Positions 1 to 5,749 of a DNA stretch of 7,294 bases are shown one piece after another. Made by a program: the position numbers and the translations under genes. The number at the start of each line of letters is the position of its first letter. Positions within the stretch are counted from its first letter, which is position 1. Origin of the DNA: an uncultured Flavobacterium sp. (GTDB lineage Bacteria > Bacteroidota > Bacteroidia > Flavobacteriales > Flavobacteriaceae). Where the stretch lies: NCBI RefSeq assembly GCF_946481155.1, contig NZ_CAMLMK010000126.1, positions 1-7,294 of the forward strand. Reading direction: 5' to 3'. Under the pieces are notes generated by a model, which was given only the letters and a program-made list of their open reading frames with translations, ran no database searches and was not told the DNA's origin.

Positions 1-1
1 T

Positions 2-184
2 TCCACTGCGATATTTATAATACTGGCCGGCATGGGTGTTTCCCTGATGACGAATCGAAAGGAATACACCACCTCAGAAAAATCGAAACTCAAATCAGTC
101 ATCTTGAAACGTTCCTGGTTTTTAGTCGGCTTAGGACTGCTATTATACAGTTGGTGGGTGGTGATGGGCCGCTCGAAACTTTAA
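2..184 (+). CDS. C-terminal end of a membrane protein, possibly a truncated acyltransferase-type (HGSNAT/DUF1624-like) protein
   Basis: Only the last 60 codons are in the window; the frame is open from the left edge to a TAA at 182-184. It encodes a hydrophobic segment (FIILAGMGVSLM), a polar Lys/Ser/Glu-rich loop, then a second hydrophobic segment (WFLVGLGLLLYSWW) followed by a short basic tail. The pattern of an AGMGVSLM helix, a loop, Lys-Arg and another helix ending in YSWW resembles the N-terminal half of multi-spanning membrane acyltransferases of the heparan-alpha-glucosaminide N-acetyltransferase or DUF418 kind. In those, several more helices normally follow. If that assignment is right, the protein stops early and the gene is truncated. 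Alternatively it is the end of an unrelated short membrane protein. Family assignment rests on memory of the pattern, so it is tentative; that a coding frame ends here is fairly secure. Confidence 0.55.
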   Translation, partial: STAIFIILAGMGVSLMTNRKEYTTSEKSKLKSVILKRSWFLVGLGLLLYSWWVVMGRSKL

Positions 185-234
185 TGCGAAAAATCTCAGG
201 TTGATAAAAACCCGTTTCAAATTCACAAAAAATA

Positions 235-264
235 TTGTTTTTGACAGATTTTGTGATAAATTTA
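235..264 (+). promoter_or_regulatory. Putative Bacteroidota-type promoter of the HNH-like gene
   Basis: A TTG at 235-237 is followed, after a 19-nt spacer, by TAAATTTA at 257-264, which matches the Bacteroidota -7 consensus TAnnTTTG except for the last base. Known Flavobacterium promoters place TTG about 19-21 nt upstream of this element. Transcription would begin near 271, giving a leader of about 65 nt before the ATG at 338. The region is AT-rich, so chance matches are likely; no transcript data support it. Confidence 0.4.
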
Positions 265-337
265 CCCCGCTGCGTTAAGCCCTGAGCGTTAGTAAATGTA
301 TTATAAATGAATACTATTTTATCAAATGCAATTGAAA

Positions 338-922
338 ATGAATGTATTGAGAATCTATCCAAACGAAGAATTTAAAGAAGTTACCCTTCCACATAAACTG
401 CAATTACGCTATGCAGTTTCCAACAAAGGAAGACTTATCAGTTTTGAAGAAGACATGCGGTTCGGAAGGCTGTTAAAAGGCAGTGATGCGGACGGTTATC
501 GCGTATTCCGTTACAAAACCAGAATTGACGGTAAAGTAAAAAACAAAGCTGTTTTTATTTATAAGCTTGTAGCCGAATATTTTTTAAAGAAAACCTCAGA
601 AGATCAGGTTCATGTTCTTCATTTAGACCGAAAAAGGGACAATGATGATGTCCGAAACCTCAAATGGGCTACCAAGGAGGAAATGATGGAACATACCAAT
701 AAAAGTCCGTATGTAATCCAGGCCAGAAAAAAATTACTGGAACACAACTTAAAATCGGATGGACAAAAACTTACGGTTACCAAAGTAATGCTTATTAAAA
801 AGATTTTAGCAAGACCCAAACAGAATACGCGACTTAAAATGATTGCCAAGCAATTCGGCGTAAGCGAAATGCAGATCCGAAGAATCAAATCCGGCGAAAA
901 CTGGGGCTATGTAAAAATATAA
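338..922 (+). CDS. NUMOD4/HNH-endonuclease-like DNA-binding protein
   Basis: A 194-residue soluble protein. Residues about 10-60 (LQLRYAVSNKGRLISF, then a GRLLKGSDADGYRVFRY block) match the NUMOD4-type module that accompanies HNH nucleases. Residues 91-119 look like an HNH_3 core: H95-L-D97, N102, then N107-L-K-W-A-T. The usual paired His before the Asp (HHxD or NHxD) is Leu-His here and the Gly-Asn after it is replaced by charged residues, so activity is uncertain. Residues about 164-184 (RLKMIAKQFGVSEMQIRRI) form a helix-turn-helix followed by SGENWGYV, the tail common in homing-type HNH proteins. The frame is open to an ATG at 326, but the internal ATG at 338 (MNVLRIYP) is preferred because I recall flavobacterial relatives beginning there. 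It stands alone and converges with the next gene, their stops 21 nt apart. It could be a free-standing HNH nuclease, or a domesticated regulator that kept the DNA-binding parts. Confidence 0.8.
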   Translation: MNVLRIYPNEEFKEVTLPHKLQLRYAVSNKGRLISFEEDMRFGRLLKGSDADGYRVFRYKTRIDGKVKNKAVFIYKLVAEYFLKKTSEDQVHVLHLDRKRDNDDVRNLKWATKEEMMEHTNKSPYVIQARKKLLEHNLKSDGQKLTVTKVMLIKKILARPKQNTRLKMIAKQFGVSEMQIRRIKSGENWGYVKI

Positions 923-943
923 GTCTTGGCGCAATTTTGGCGG

Positions 944-2296
944 TTACATCTTCATCAGTCCGGGACTCAGTCTAAGATAAATTTGGAATGCCATTGGTTT
1001 TTTACCATACAAAGCCTCCAGCCTTTCCGAGCTTTGGTATAAGGCATACTGGCTTCCTGCGCTTAATTTTGCAGCTCCCCATTGCAGCAAATCATAGTTA
1101 AAACCAAAGGTTATGGCATGCACCGGAAAAACAGTGTTTTTATTATATGTTGCTTCATCTAAAACCAACTCCTGAGCGGATTTCTGAACAAACTCATACC
1201 TTCCATGCAGGGTCAGTTTTTTTCTTATCCAGGACGCTTCCATCAAAAAGGCATTTTCACCTTCATGTCCTTTGGACTTGTTCATTCCCCAGACCAATGT
1301 TGTATTCACCCAGCTCTTATTGGCAAAGGCATAGCTGTAAATGGCAGATGCGGTAGTCCTGCCAATATTTTCCGGATGGAGTTCTTCCGGGTGATGGAGG
1401 TATCCGTGAGAAAACTGCAGCGCCAAATATCTTGTCGGATTATAGGATAAACGTCCGCTCCAACTGTCAAATCGCGGTTGATCGAAATCGTAACGCTTTT
1501 CGTCCGGCTCTCTTCCTGTGAACGAGGAACCTTCTATTTTGAATTTCCCTACCCTGACACCAACTGTAGCAACCCCAAAAGTAATGTGTGTGGCATCCGT
1601 CCAATGATGGGAAAGCGGTGCATCCGGATTGGGCAAAGCGGAAGGCCGATGCATGAACGCCACAGGACCCAGAGCCGGCTCCCCGGGATAAGCAAGATAT
1701 AGAAAAACATCAGTAGCTTCCGAAAACGAATAGGCATAACTCACAGACAATTCCGAGAAGAAATCATGCGGATGCTGGCGATCTACCAAAGGCTGTCCTT
1801 GATAGGCTTCCCCGCTTTGGAACAATAACGGATAGCCATCATTTCCACCGGTCAGCGCATCTAGAGATACCATCGCACTAAAGTGGAAGAGGCTGTTACC
1901 CCCTGCATTTCGTTGCCCCATAAACATCATCCAGTGCGGGGCGTCAAATTCATCATCGCCGCGAAAACCTTCATTAGTAAAATCCTGATTGTTATAGCGC
2001 AAAAAAGCATTCCCATGCATCATGTACATCCAGTTTTTGCTATGAAACATTTTTCCGTACATGGGAGAAGCATCCGGCAGCCATCCTGTTCCTGAACCAT
2101 TGCGGCTCATGGGCAAATGAAGAGAAAAGGCGTGGCTCATAGGTGTGTTAGGCACTCCCAGTCCTTTCTGCACTTTTATGGAATCTACAATCTCTTTTAT
2201 AGCCAGGGAATCTTTTTTTGGCTTATGATGATCATGTTGTGCGTAGGAACCAACACCAAGGAATATCATCAGTAAGAGGGATACGTACTTTTTCAT
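944..2296 (-). CDS. His/Met-rich secreted protein, probable outer-membrane beta-barrel
   Basis: A 450-residue protein starting at MKKYVSLLL. The frame is open further upstream (to 2353), but the internal ATG at 2294-2296 begins a textbook signal peptide cleaved after S-Y-A19, leaving Gln20 and a His-rich mature end (QHDHHKPKK). Residues about 53-126 are loaded with Met and His (PMSHAF, HLPMSR, PMYGKMFH, WMYMMHGN, APHWMMFMGQ). Residues 172-178 read DRQHPHD, a motif I recall as conserved in this uncharacterised family. The second half alternates polar and aromatic residues in repeated strand-like stretches, for example RYLALQFSHGYLHH and LTLHGRYEFVQ, consistent with a barrel. Members are, from memory, often found near copper or other metal resistance genes, and the His/Met content fits metal contact, but no metal gene lies nearby here. 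Function is unknown; secretion is secure, the barrel is likely, and metal binding is inference. Confidence 0.8.
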   Translation of the reverse strand: MKKYVSLLLMIFLGVGSYAQHDHHKPKKDSLAIKEIVDSIKVQKGLGVPNTPMSHAFSLHLPMSRNGSGTGWLPDASPMYGKMFHSKNWMYMMHGNAFLRYNNQDFTNEGFRGDDEFDAPHWMMFMGQRNAGGNSLFHFSAMVSLDALTGGNDGYPLLFQSGEAYQGQPLVDRQHPHDFFSELSVSYAYSFSEATDVFLYLAYPGEPALGPVAFMHRPSALPNPDAPLSHHWTDATHITFGVATVGVRVGKFKIEGSSFTGREPDEKRYDFDQPRFDSWSGRLSYNPTRYLALQFSHGYLHHPEELHPENIGRTTASAIYSYAFANKSWVNTTLVWGMNKSKGHEGENAFLMEASWIRKKLTLHGRYEFVQKSAQELVLDEATYNKNTVFPVHAITFGFNYDLLQWGAAKLSAGSQYALYQSSERLEALYGKKPMAFQIYLRLSPGLMKM

Positions 2297-2315
2297 GCTT
2301 TTTCCATTAGAACTC

Positions 2316-2323
2316 CTAAGGTA
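2316..2323 (-). promoter_or_regulatory. Candidate -7 element for the His/Met-rich protein gene
   Basis: On the minus strand the box reads TACCTTAG, five of the six fixed positions of TAnnTTTG, and lies 19 nt upstream of the ATG at 2296. That spacing closely parallels the TACCTTTA box in front of the alcohol dehydrogenase gene in this window. It would give a leader of roughly a dozen nucleotides and supports the internal start, since a longer start at 2353 would lie upstream of it. No TTG is found at the expected -33 distance, so support is partial. Confidence 0.35.
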
Positions 2324-2432
2324 CGACCCGAGCAAAAAAATCGTTTTATACAATTCTCATTTAAACTTATATGGTTTCCATTTCTTTTGGTAAATTTACT
2401 TATTCAGAAATCATCTTTAAAAAACTACAATC

Positions 2433-2537
2433 ATGCTGGGAGAATTTTTATCAAAAAACAAAAAAGCCTTTTGGATCATTTTGACGCTCTGTCTATTACT
2501 ATTAGTGGCTGGAATTGTCTTTATTCAAAAAAAATAA
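2433..2537 (+). CDS. Small single-pass membrane peptide (34 aa)
   Basis: A short frame in the 300-nt gap between the His/Met-rich gene and the DinB gene begins at ATG 2433 and ends at TAA 2535-2537. It encodes a Lys-rich start (MLGEFLSKNKK), one uninterrupted hydrophobic stretch at residues 13-31 (FWIILTLCLLLLVAGIVFI) and a terminal QKK. A single helix of membrane-spanning length bracketed by lysines is what a real small membrane protein looks like. An A-rich stretch precedes the ATG, as is common in Bacteroidota. It lies 60 nt before the DinB gene on the same strand, so the two could share a transcript. I know no named family. It could also be chance in AT-rich DNA, where Phe/Leu/Ile/Lys codons are favoured. 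A longer overlapping frame at 2387-2605 looks non-coding. Confidence 0.5.
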   Translation: MLGEFLSKNKKAFWIILTLCLLLLVAGIVFIQKK

Positions 2538-2597
2538 TTTTAATCCTGTCCGACGGATATTTCTATCCAAAACCATTCCCGGAAAATAACACTCCCA

Positions 2598-3095
2598 ATG
2601 AATAAAAATCAAAATGCGGTAAATGCGCTACTTGCCGAATACACTAAAACTATCATAGAATTACAGCAAACAATCAGGGACATTCCTGAAACTGATTTAG
2701 CATATATTGTAGATCCCGATACCCAAAATCCCGATTGCAAATCCATACAAACCGTATTGGCACATGTTGTTAGTTCGGGAATTTCGTATTGCGTTTACAT
2801 CCGAAATCACAGAAATATTCCGGGGAGCCGACCTGAAAAAACAAATCGGGCTTCCGTTTCTGAGTACATAAAAGACCTGGATAATGTTATTCAGTATACC
2901 AATGTTACATTCGCTGATATCTACGACAACGAACTGGAAGAATATGACAATACAAAAAAAATGATGACGTCCTGGCAACAATGTTATGACATTGAGCAAC
3001 TGATGGAGCATGCCATTGTTCATATCTTACGTCACAGAAGGCAGATTGAAAAATTTAAAACACTGCTCAATAATACGCAAAAAGCATCGGTCTAA
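2598..3095 (+). CDS. DinB family protein (putative metal-dependent four-helix-bundle enzyme)
   Basis: A 165-residue cytoplasmic protein with the usual length of the DinB/YfiT-like superfamily. The three metal ligands expected of this fold are visible: His56 in the second helix (VLAHVVSSG) and the His142-x3-His146 pair in the last helix (VHILRHRRQI), equivalent to the HxxxHRxQ signature; His138 is an extra nearby histidine. The first helix carries NALLAEYTKTIIELQ and an IPETDL turn. Family members bind Ni, Zn or similar ions, and some act as thiol-dependent transferases (for example mycothiol or bacillithiol S-transferases); most, including those induced by DNA damage, have no defined substrate. 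No signal peptide is present. It follows the small membrane peptide gene by 60 nt, and the next gene has its own promoter box 18 nt after this stop. Family assignment is strong; substrate unknown. Confidence 0.85.
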   Translation: MNKNQNAVNALLAEYTKTIIELQQTIRDIPETDLAYIVDPDTQNPDCKSIQTVLAHVVSSGISYCVYIRNHRNIPGSRPEKTNRASVSEYIKDLDNVIQYTNVTFADIYDNELEEYDNTKKMMTSWQQCYDIEQLMEHAIVHILRHRRQIEKFKTLLNNTQKASV

Positions 3096-3113
3096 AAACG
3101 TGAAAGTTCTTTA

Positions 3114-3121
3114 TATATTTG
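3114..3121 (+). promoter_or_regulatory. Perfect -7 promoter box of the lipoprotein/DUF2809 pair
   Basis: TATATTTG matches the Bacteroidota -7 consensus TAnnTTTG at every fixed base. It lies 33 nt before the lipoprotein ATG at 3155 and just after the DinB stop, so transcription would start near 3128 with a leader of about 27 nt. There is no clear TTG at the -33 spacing. The box overlaps an alternative TTG codon in the lipoprotein frame at 3119, which argues against that longer start. Confidence 0.5.
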
Positions 3122-3154
3122 CGGACTAAACAAAATCCGTTCAGAAATTCCATT

Positions 3155-3586
3155 ATGAAAAAAATACTATTCGCTGCAGTGATTACCGCATTATGTCTTA
3201 CAGGCTGTGCCACTTTTACTATTACCAAGGAAAGTCTGGCCGAGCAATTGTCCGAAAACCAAAATATTGCAAGGACTAACAATGTTGCATCATTGGGCAC
3301 CGGATATTATTCAAACAATCTTCAGAAAATAAGATGCACGGCAAAAAACGGAAAAGAAGTTTTTCTTTATTCCGGCAAGAATATGAACTTCATAATTACA
3401 AAAACCTCCACAGGAAAAACGGTCAGCATGTATTTTGACACCGTATATTTTAAAAATGATACTTTATTCGGATTAAAATCAAGAATCGTAGGAGGCAAAA
3501 GGGCCATTCCCGTTACCGACATTGCTAAAATTGCAATTCAGGCAGAAACAGCGCGGTTTGAACCGGTAACCTCAACTATGGAATAA
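3155..3586 (+). CDS. Small lipoprotein of unknown function
   Basis: A 143-residue protein beginning MKKILFAAV. Residues 1-17 are a lipoprotein signal ending in the lipobox LTG-C18, so Cys18 would be lipidated. The mature part has a polar Asn/Ser-rich linker, then strand-like segments (GKEVFLYSGKN, TGKTVSMYFDTVYFKNDTLFGLKS) and a C-terminal stretch GGKRAIPVTDIAKIAIQAE. The phrase about a cell-surface value being displayed by a pattern of D-T-V-Y-F-K-N-D-T-L-x-G-L is one I associate with uncharacterised Bacteroidota lipoproteins; I cannot name a domain. No acidic retention or export signal follows the Cys, so the side of the outer membrane is unclear. The ATG at 3155 was chosen because of the signal peptide and the promoter box just upstream. 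The next gene starts 6 nt after its stop, so they are probably co-transcribed. Confidence 0.8.
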   Translation: MKKILFAAVITALCLTGCATFTITKESLAEQLSENQNIARTNNVASLGTGYYSNNLQKIRCTAKNGKEVFLYSGKNMNFIITKTSTGKTVSMYFDTVYFKNDTLFGLKSRIVGGKRAIPVTDIAKIAIQAETARFEPVTSTME

Positions 3587-3592
3587 TTCCGG

Positions 3593-3970
3593 ATGATCCA
3601 ATTTAATTTCAGGTATTTCATACTCACGCTGCTGTTCTTCATCACTGAAGTCCTTATCGCACTATTTGTCCACGATAATTTTGTCCGTCCTTATCTGGGA
3701 GACGTCTTAGTGGTTATTCTCATCTATTGCTTCGTCAAATCCTTTTTGAAAGTGCCTGTTATAACAGCAGCTGCATCAGTTCTGCTGTTTGCATTTGCGA
3801 TCGAGTTTTTACAATATCTAAATATAGTTGAACTACTGGGCTGGCAGCAATCGCGGTTGGCCAGTACAGTGGTTGGGCGCTCTTTTTCATGGGCAGACAT
3901 ACTTTGTTATTTAGTAGGATGCATTCTGATAGTGGCAATTGAAAAGGTTCAATGGAGGAGAAATAAATAA
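3593..3970 (+). CDS. DUF2809 family integral membrane protein
   Basis: A 125-residue protein with four predicted membrane helices at about residues 8-26, 36-52, 56-76 and 101-117. The conserved pattern of DUF2809 is clear: E19, then LFVHDNFVRPYLGDVLVV (residues 24-41), IEFLQ around residues 70-74, and GRSFSWADILCYLVG at 95-109. The arrangement E..Q, GR.FS, D and G in the last two helices recalls VanZ-like proteins, but VanZ function should not be assumed. Biochemical role is unknown. It starts 6 nt after the lipoprotein stop and is likely translated from the same transcript. The basic tail QWRRNK would face the cytoplasm by the positive-inside rule. Confidence 0.85.
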   Translation: MIQFNFRYFILTLLFFITEVLIALFVHDNFVRPYLGDVLVVILIYCFVKSFLKVPVITAAASVLLFAFAIEFLQYLNIVELLGWQQSRLASTVVGRSFSWADILCYLVGCILIVAIEKVQWRRNK

Positions 3971-4051
3971 AAAACAAACATTTCTTACATGTTTTTCATA
4001 ATCGCGGTAACAAATCAGAAGCCTTCTCGTCTTCCCACCAAACGATCTCCC

Positions 4052-5143
4052 ATGAAAATCCTTACTGGCAAAATTGGCCTTATCCTATTACTTCTTTCTT
4101 TTCTTATGTTCCTTACTAATAAAGTAATGGGACAAAAAAATAGCAATCCTCAATCCATAACTTCGAAATCGGAAAACCGCATTGATGAAAAAAAATTCAT
4201 CCTGATCAATGGGATCGAACAATGGGTTACCATAAAAGGAGAAATTACTAAACCGGTTATCCTATTCCTTCATGGCGGACCTGGAAGTACGCTAAGTCCT
4301 TATGCCGATAATGTCTACAGTGAACTGGAAAAAGAATTCCTCCTGGTACAATGGGACCAAAGAGGCAGTGGCAGGACCTACGGACGCAATGCACCGGCAG
4401 AACAGACCCCGGAATATTTCAAAGCCAACATTCTGACCCTTGATCAAATGACGGGAGACGGAATCGCTCTTACCGAATATTTGCTGCAACACCTTGGCAA
4501 AAAGAAAATCATCCTCTTCGGAACCTCATGGGGTTCTATCCTCGGAGTGGAAATGGCTACTAAACGTCCTGATCTTTTTCAGGCTTACGTAGGCCATTCT
4601 CAGATTGTCTCTCCGGCAAAAACTTTTATAGCTACTTACAATAAGTTACTTCAAATGACGCAAATGGCAAACGATACTGAATCTATAGAAATTCTTAAAT
4701 CTTTAGGCTCGCCGCCCTATGACAGCGCCAGAAATACCGGAAAATTATTCCGTATCATTAAAAAATATGAGCGAAAAATTGAAACGCCCGCACCTAAATC
4801 CTGGTTCATTCCCTTACCGGAATATGACAATCCGAAAGACGATAAGCATCGTGAGGAAGGCGATGATTATTCCTTTCTGAATTCCGCGGGAGACAAAAAA
4901 CTTGGCATTCCCTCCATGATGGACGCTGTCGATTTTGCAAAGAATAATTTAAATTTTAAAATTCCGGTATATTTCATTCAGGGAGAGGGAGATATTCTGA
5001 CACCTAAAGAACTTACCCGGGAATATTTCGATAAAATCAAAGCTCCGAAAAAGGAATATTTATTAATTCCAGGAAGCGCTCATGGCTACAATCAAGCCAT
5101 ACTTGAGGCACAATATAAAATCTTCAGAAGCATTGTAAAGTAA
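4052..5143 (+). CDS. Exported alpha/beta hydrolase, proline iminopeptidase-like (peptidase family S33)
   Basis: A 363-residue protein. The start at 4052 opens a signal peptide (MKILTGKIGLILLLLSF onward, likely cleaved after V-M-G27); the frame is open to 3989, but that extension would bury the signal. The core fold shows the oxyanion-loop motif HGGPG at residues 74-78, WDQRGSGRT at 101-109, the nucleophile elbow GTSWG with Ser159, the acid Asp314 in GEGDILTP and the base His344 in GSAHGYN. HGGPG plus DQRGSGRS/T is characteristic of S33 prolyl aminopeptidases and related tricorn-interacting factors, which remove N-terminal residues or hydrolyse small esters and amides. The segment between about 185 and 300 would be the cap that decides substrate. 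Being exported, it probably acts in the periplasm or on the envelope. The catalytic triad is intact; substrate is not readable from sequence. It lies 81 nt after the DUF2809 gene and 53 nt before the next lipoprotein. Confidence 0.88.
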   Translation: MKILTGKIGLILLLLSFLMFLTNKVMGQKNSNPQSITSKSENRIDEKKFILINGIEQWVTIKGEITKPVILFLHGGPGSTLSPYADNVYSELEKEFLLVQWDQRGSGRTYGRNAPAEQTPEYFKANILTLDQMTGDGIALTEYLLQHLGKKKIILFGTSWGSILGVEMATKRPDLFQAYVGHSQIVSPAKTFIATYNKLLQMTQMANDTESIEILKSLGSPPYDSARNTGKLFRIIKKYERKIETPAPKSWFIPLPEYDNPKDDKHREEGDDYSFLNSAGDKKLGIPSMMDAVDFAKNNLNFKIPVYFIQGEGDILTPKELTREYFDKIKAPKKEYLLIPGSAHGYNQAILEAQYKIFRSIVK

Positions 5144-5196
5144 AATTAATAATGAATAATTACACTTTGAAAGAACTTGCGGAGAACAAATCAGTA

Positions 5197-5709
5197 ATGA
5201 AGAAAATTTTAATCTCTTTACTCCTTTCAGGAATGCTGCTATTTGCGCCATCCTGCCAAAAAAAGGATAACATCTTAACTGAAATAGAAAAAAAGGAAAT
5301 TATAGATTCCGCTAAAGTTACTGTTGCAAAAGTATTCGAATGCTCTAATAATCTAGAATTCATGAAAGGTTTGGATTTTTATTCAGGCGACCCAGACACC
5401 TACTTTTCCAGTAACGGAACAATAGTATCCTTAAGAGAACTTAAAGAATCTTACAGCCAAATTGGTTCCTCTGTAGAGATTTTACACAACTCGATCGATA
5501 GCTGGAAGGCGACCGTTATATCAAAAGACGCTGTTGCTTTCACACTGCCAATACATCTGAAAATAAAACTTAAGGGATTACCGGAATACACCGGACAACT
5601 AGTCTGGTCCGGAATTGTACAGAAAAGGAATAAAAAATGGAGGATTGTCCAAAGTCACGAATCCTGGCTAAACTGTGCAGAAGTTGCAGCTGCTTTAACT
5701 CCGAAATAA
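5197..5709 (+). CDS. NTF2-like (SnoaL/DUF4440-type) lipoprotein
   Basis: A 170-residue protein starting MKKILISLLL. Residues 1-19 are a lipoprotein-type signal ending F-A-P-S-C20, followed by QKKD, a common beginning of Bacteroidota lipoproteins. The mature part begins with an Ile/Glu/Lys-rich helix (residues 26-48), then a segment DFYSGDPDTYFSSNGTIVSLREL that fits the cone-shaped NTF2-like fold, and ends with strands including LVWSGIVQKRNKKWRIVQSHESW (135-157), whose W-x-IVQxHxSW ending is typical of SnoaL-like/DUF4440 proteins. These domains bind small ligands or act as simple enzymes; the role here is unknown. The frame is open upstream to 5152, but the signal peptide supports 5197. It may be co-transcribed with the hydrolase 53 nt upstream and is closed by a strong terminator. 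Confidence 0.8.
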   Translation: MKKILISLLLSGMLLFAPSCQKKDNILTEIEKKEIIDSAKVTVAKVFECSNNLEFMKGLDFYSGDPDTYFSSNGTIVSLRELKESYSQIGSSVEILHNSIDSWKATVISKDAVAFTLPIHLKIKLKGLPEYTGQLVWSGIVQKRNKKWRIVQSHESWLNCAEVAAALTPK

Positions 5710-5717
5710 AAACAGAA

Positions 5718-5748
5718 CCCCGCTAGGTTTAAACTGGCGGGGATTTTT
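5718..5748. terminator. Bidirectional intrinsic terminator
   Basis: CCCCGCTAG (5718-5726) pairs with CTGGCGGGG (5734-5742) as a nine-pair stem with one T-G wobble and a seven-base loop. On the plus strand it is followed by ATTTTTATT; on the minus strand by TTCTGTTTTTATTT. It therefore can end both the NTF2-like lipoprotein transcript and the converging alcohol dehydrogenase transcript. The two stop codons lie in or next to the T-rich tails, so the intergenic space is almost entirely terminator. Confidence 0.9.
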
Positions 5749-5749
5749 A

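Noticed and set aside
926..943. Two copies of TTGGCG between the convergent stops of the HNH-like and His/Met-rich genes.
   Set aside because: They are direct, not inverted, so they form no hairpin; six bases are too short to mean much.
1147..2095. Several plus-strand open frames of 60-80 codons inside the His/Met-rich protein gene.
   Set aside because: They lie antisense to a well-supported long gene and show no recognisable features.
2555..2568. GGATA/TATCC hairpin before the DinB gene as a regulatory structure or terminator.
   Set aside because: Only five pairs, no T-tract, and no conserved motif; probably chance.
2387..2605. A 72-codon plus-strand frame overlapping the small membrane peptide gene.
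   Set aside because: Its product has no coherent hydrophobic or domain pattern and overlaps the start of the DinB gene; the 34-codon frame at 2433 is more protein-like.
3976..3996. AAACAT / ATGTTT hairpin with a short T run after the DUF2809 gene, as a possible terminator.
   Set aside because: The six-pair stem has a single G-C pair and would be too weak; such matches are expected in AT-rich DNA.
5161..5169. TACACTTTG upstream of the NTF2-like lipoprotein as a -7 promoter box.
   Set aside because: It has one extra base between TA and TTTG, and no TTG at the right distance upstream, so it does not fit the consensus.
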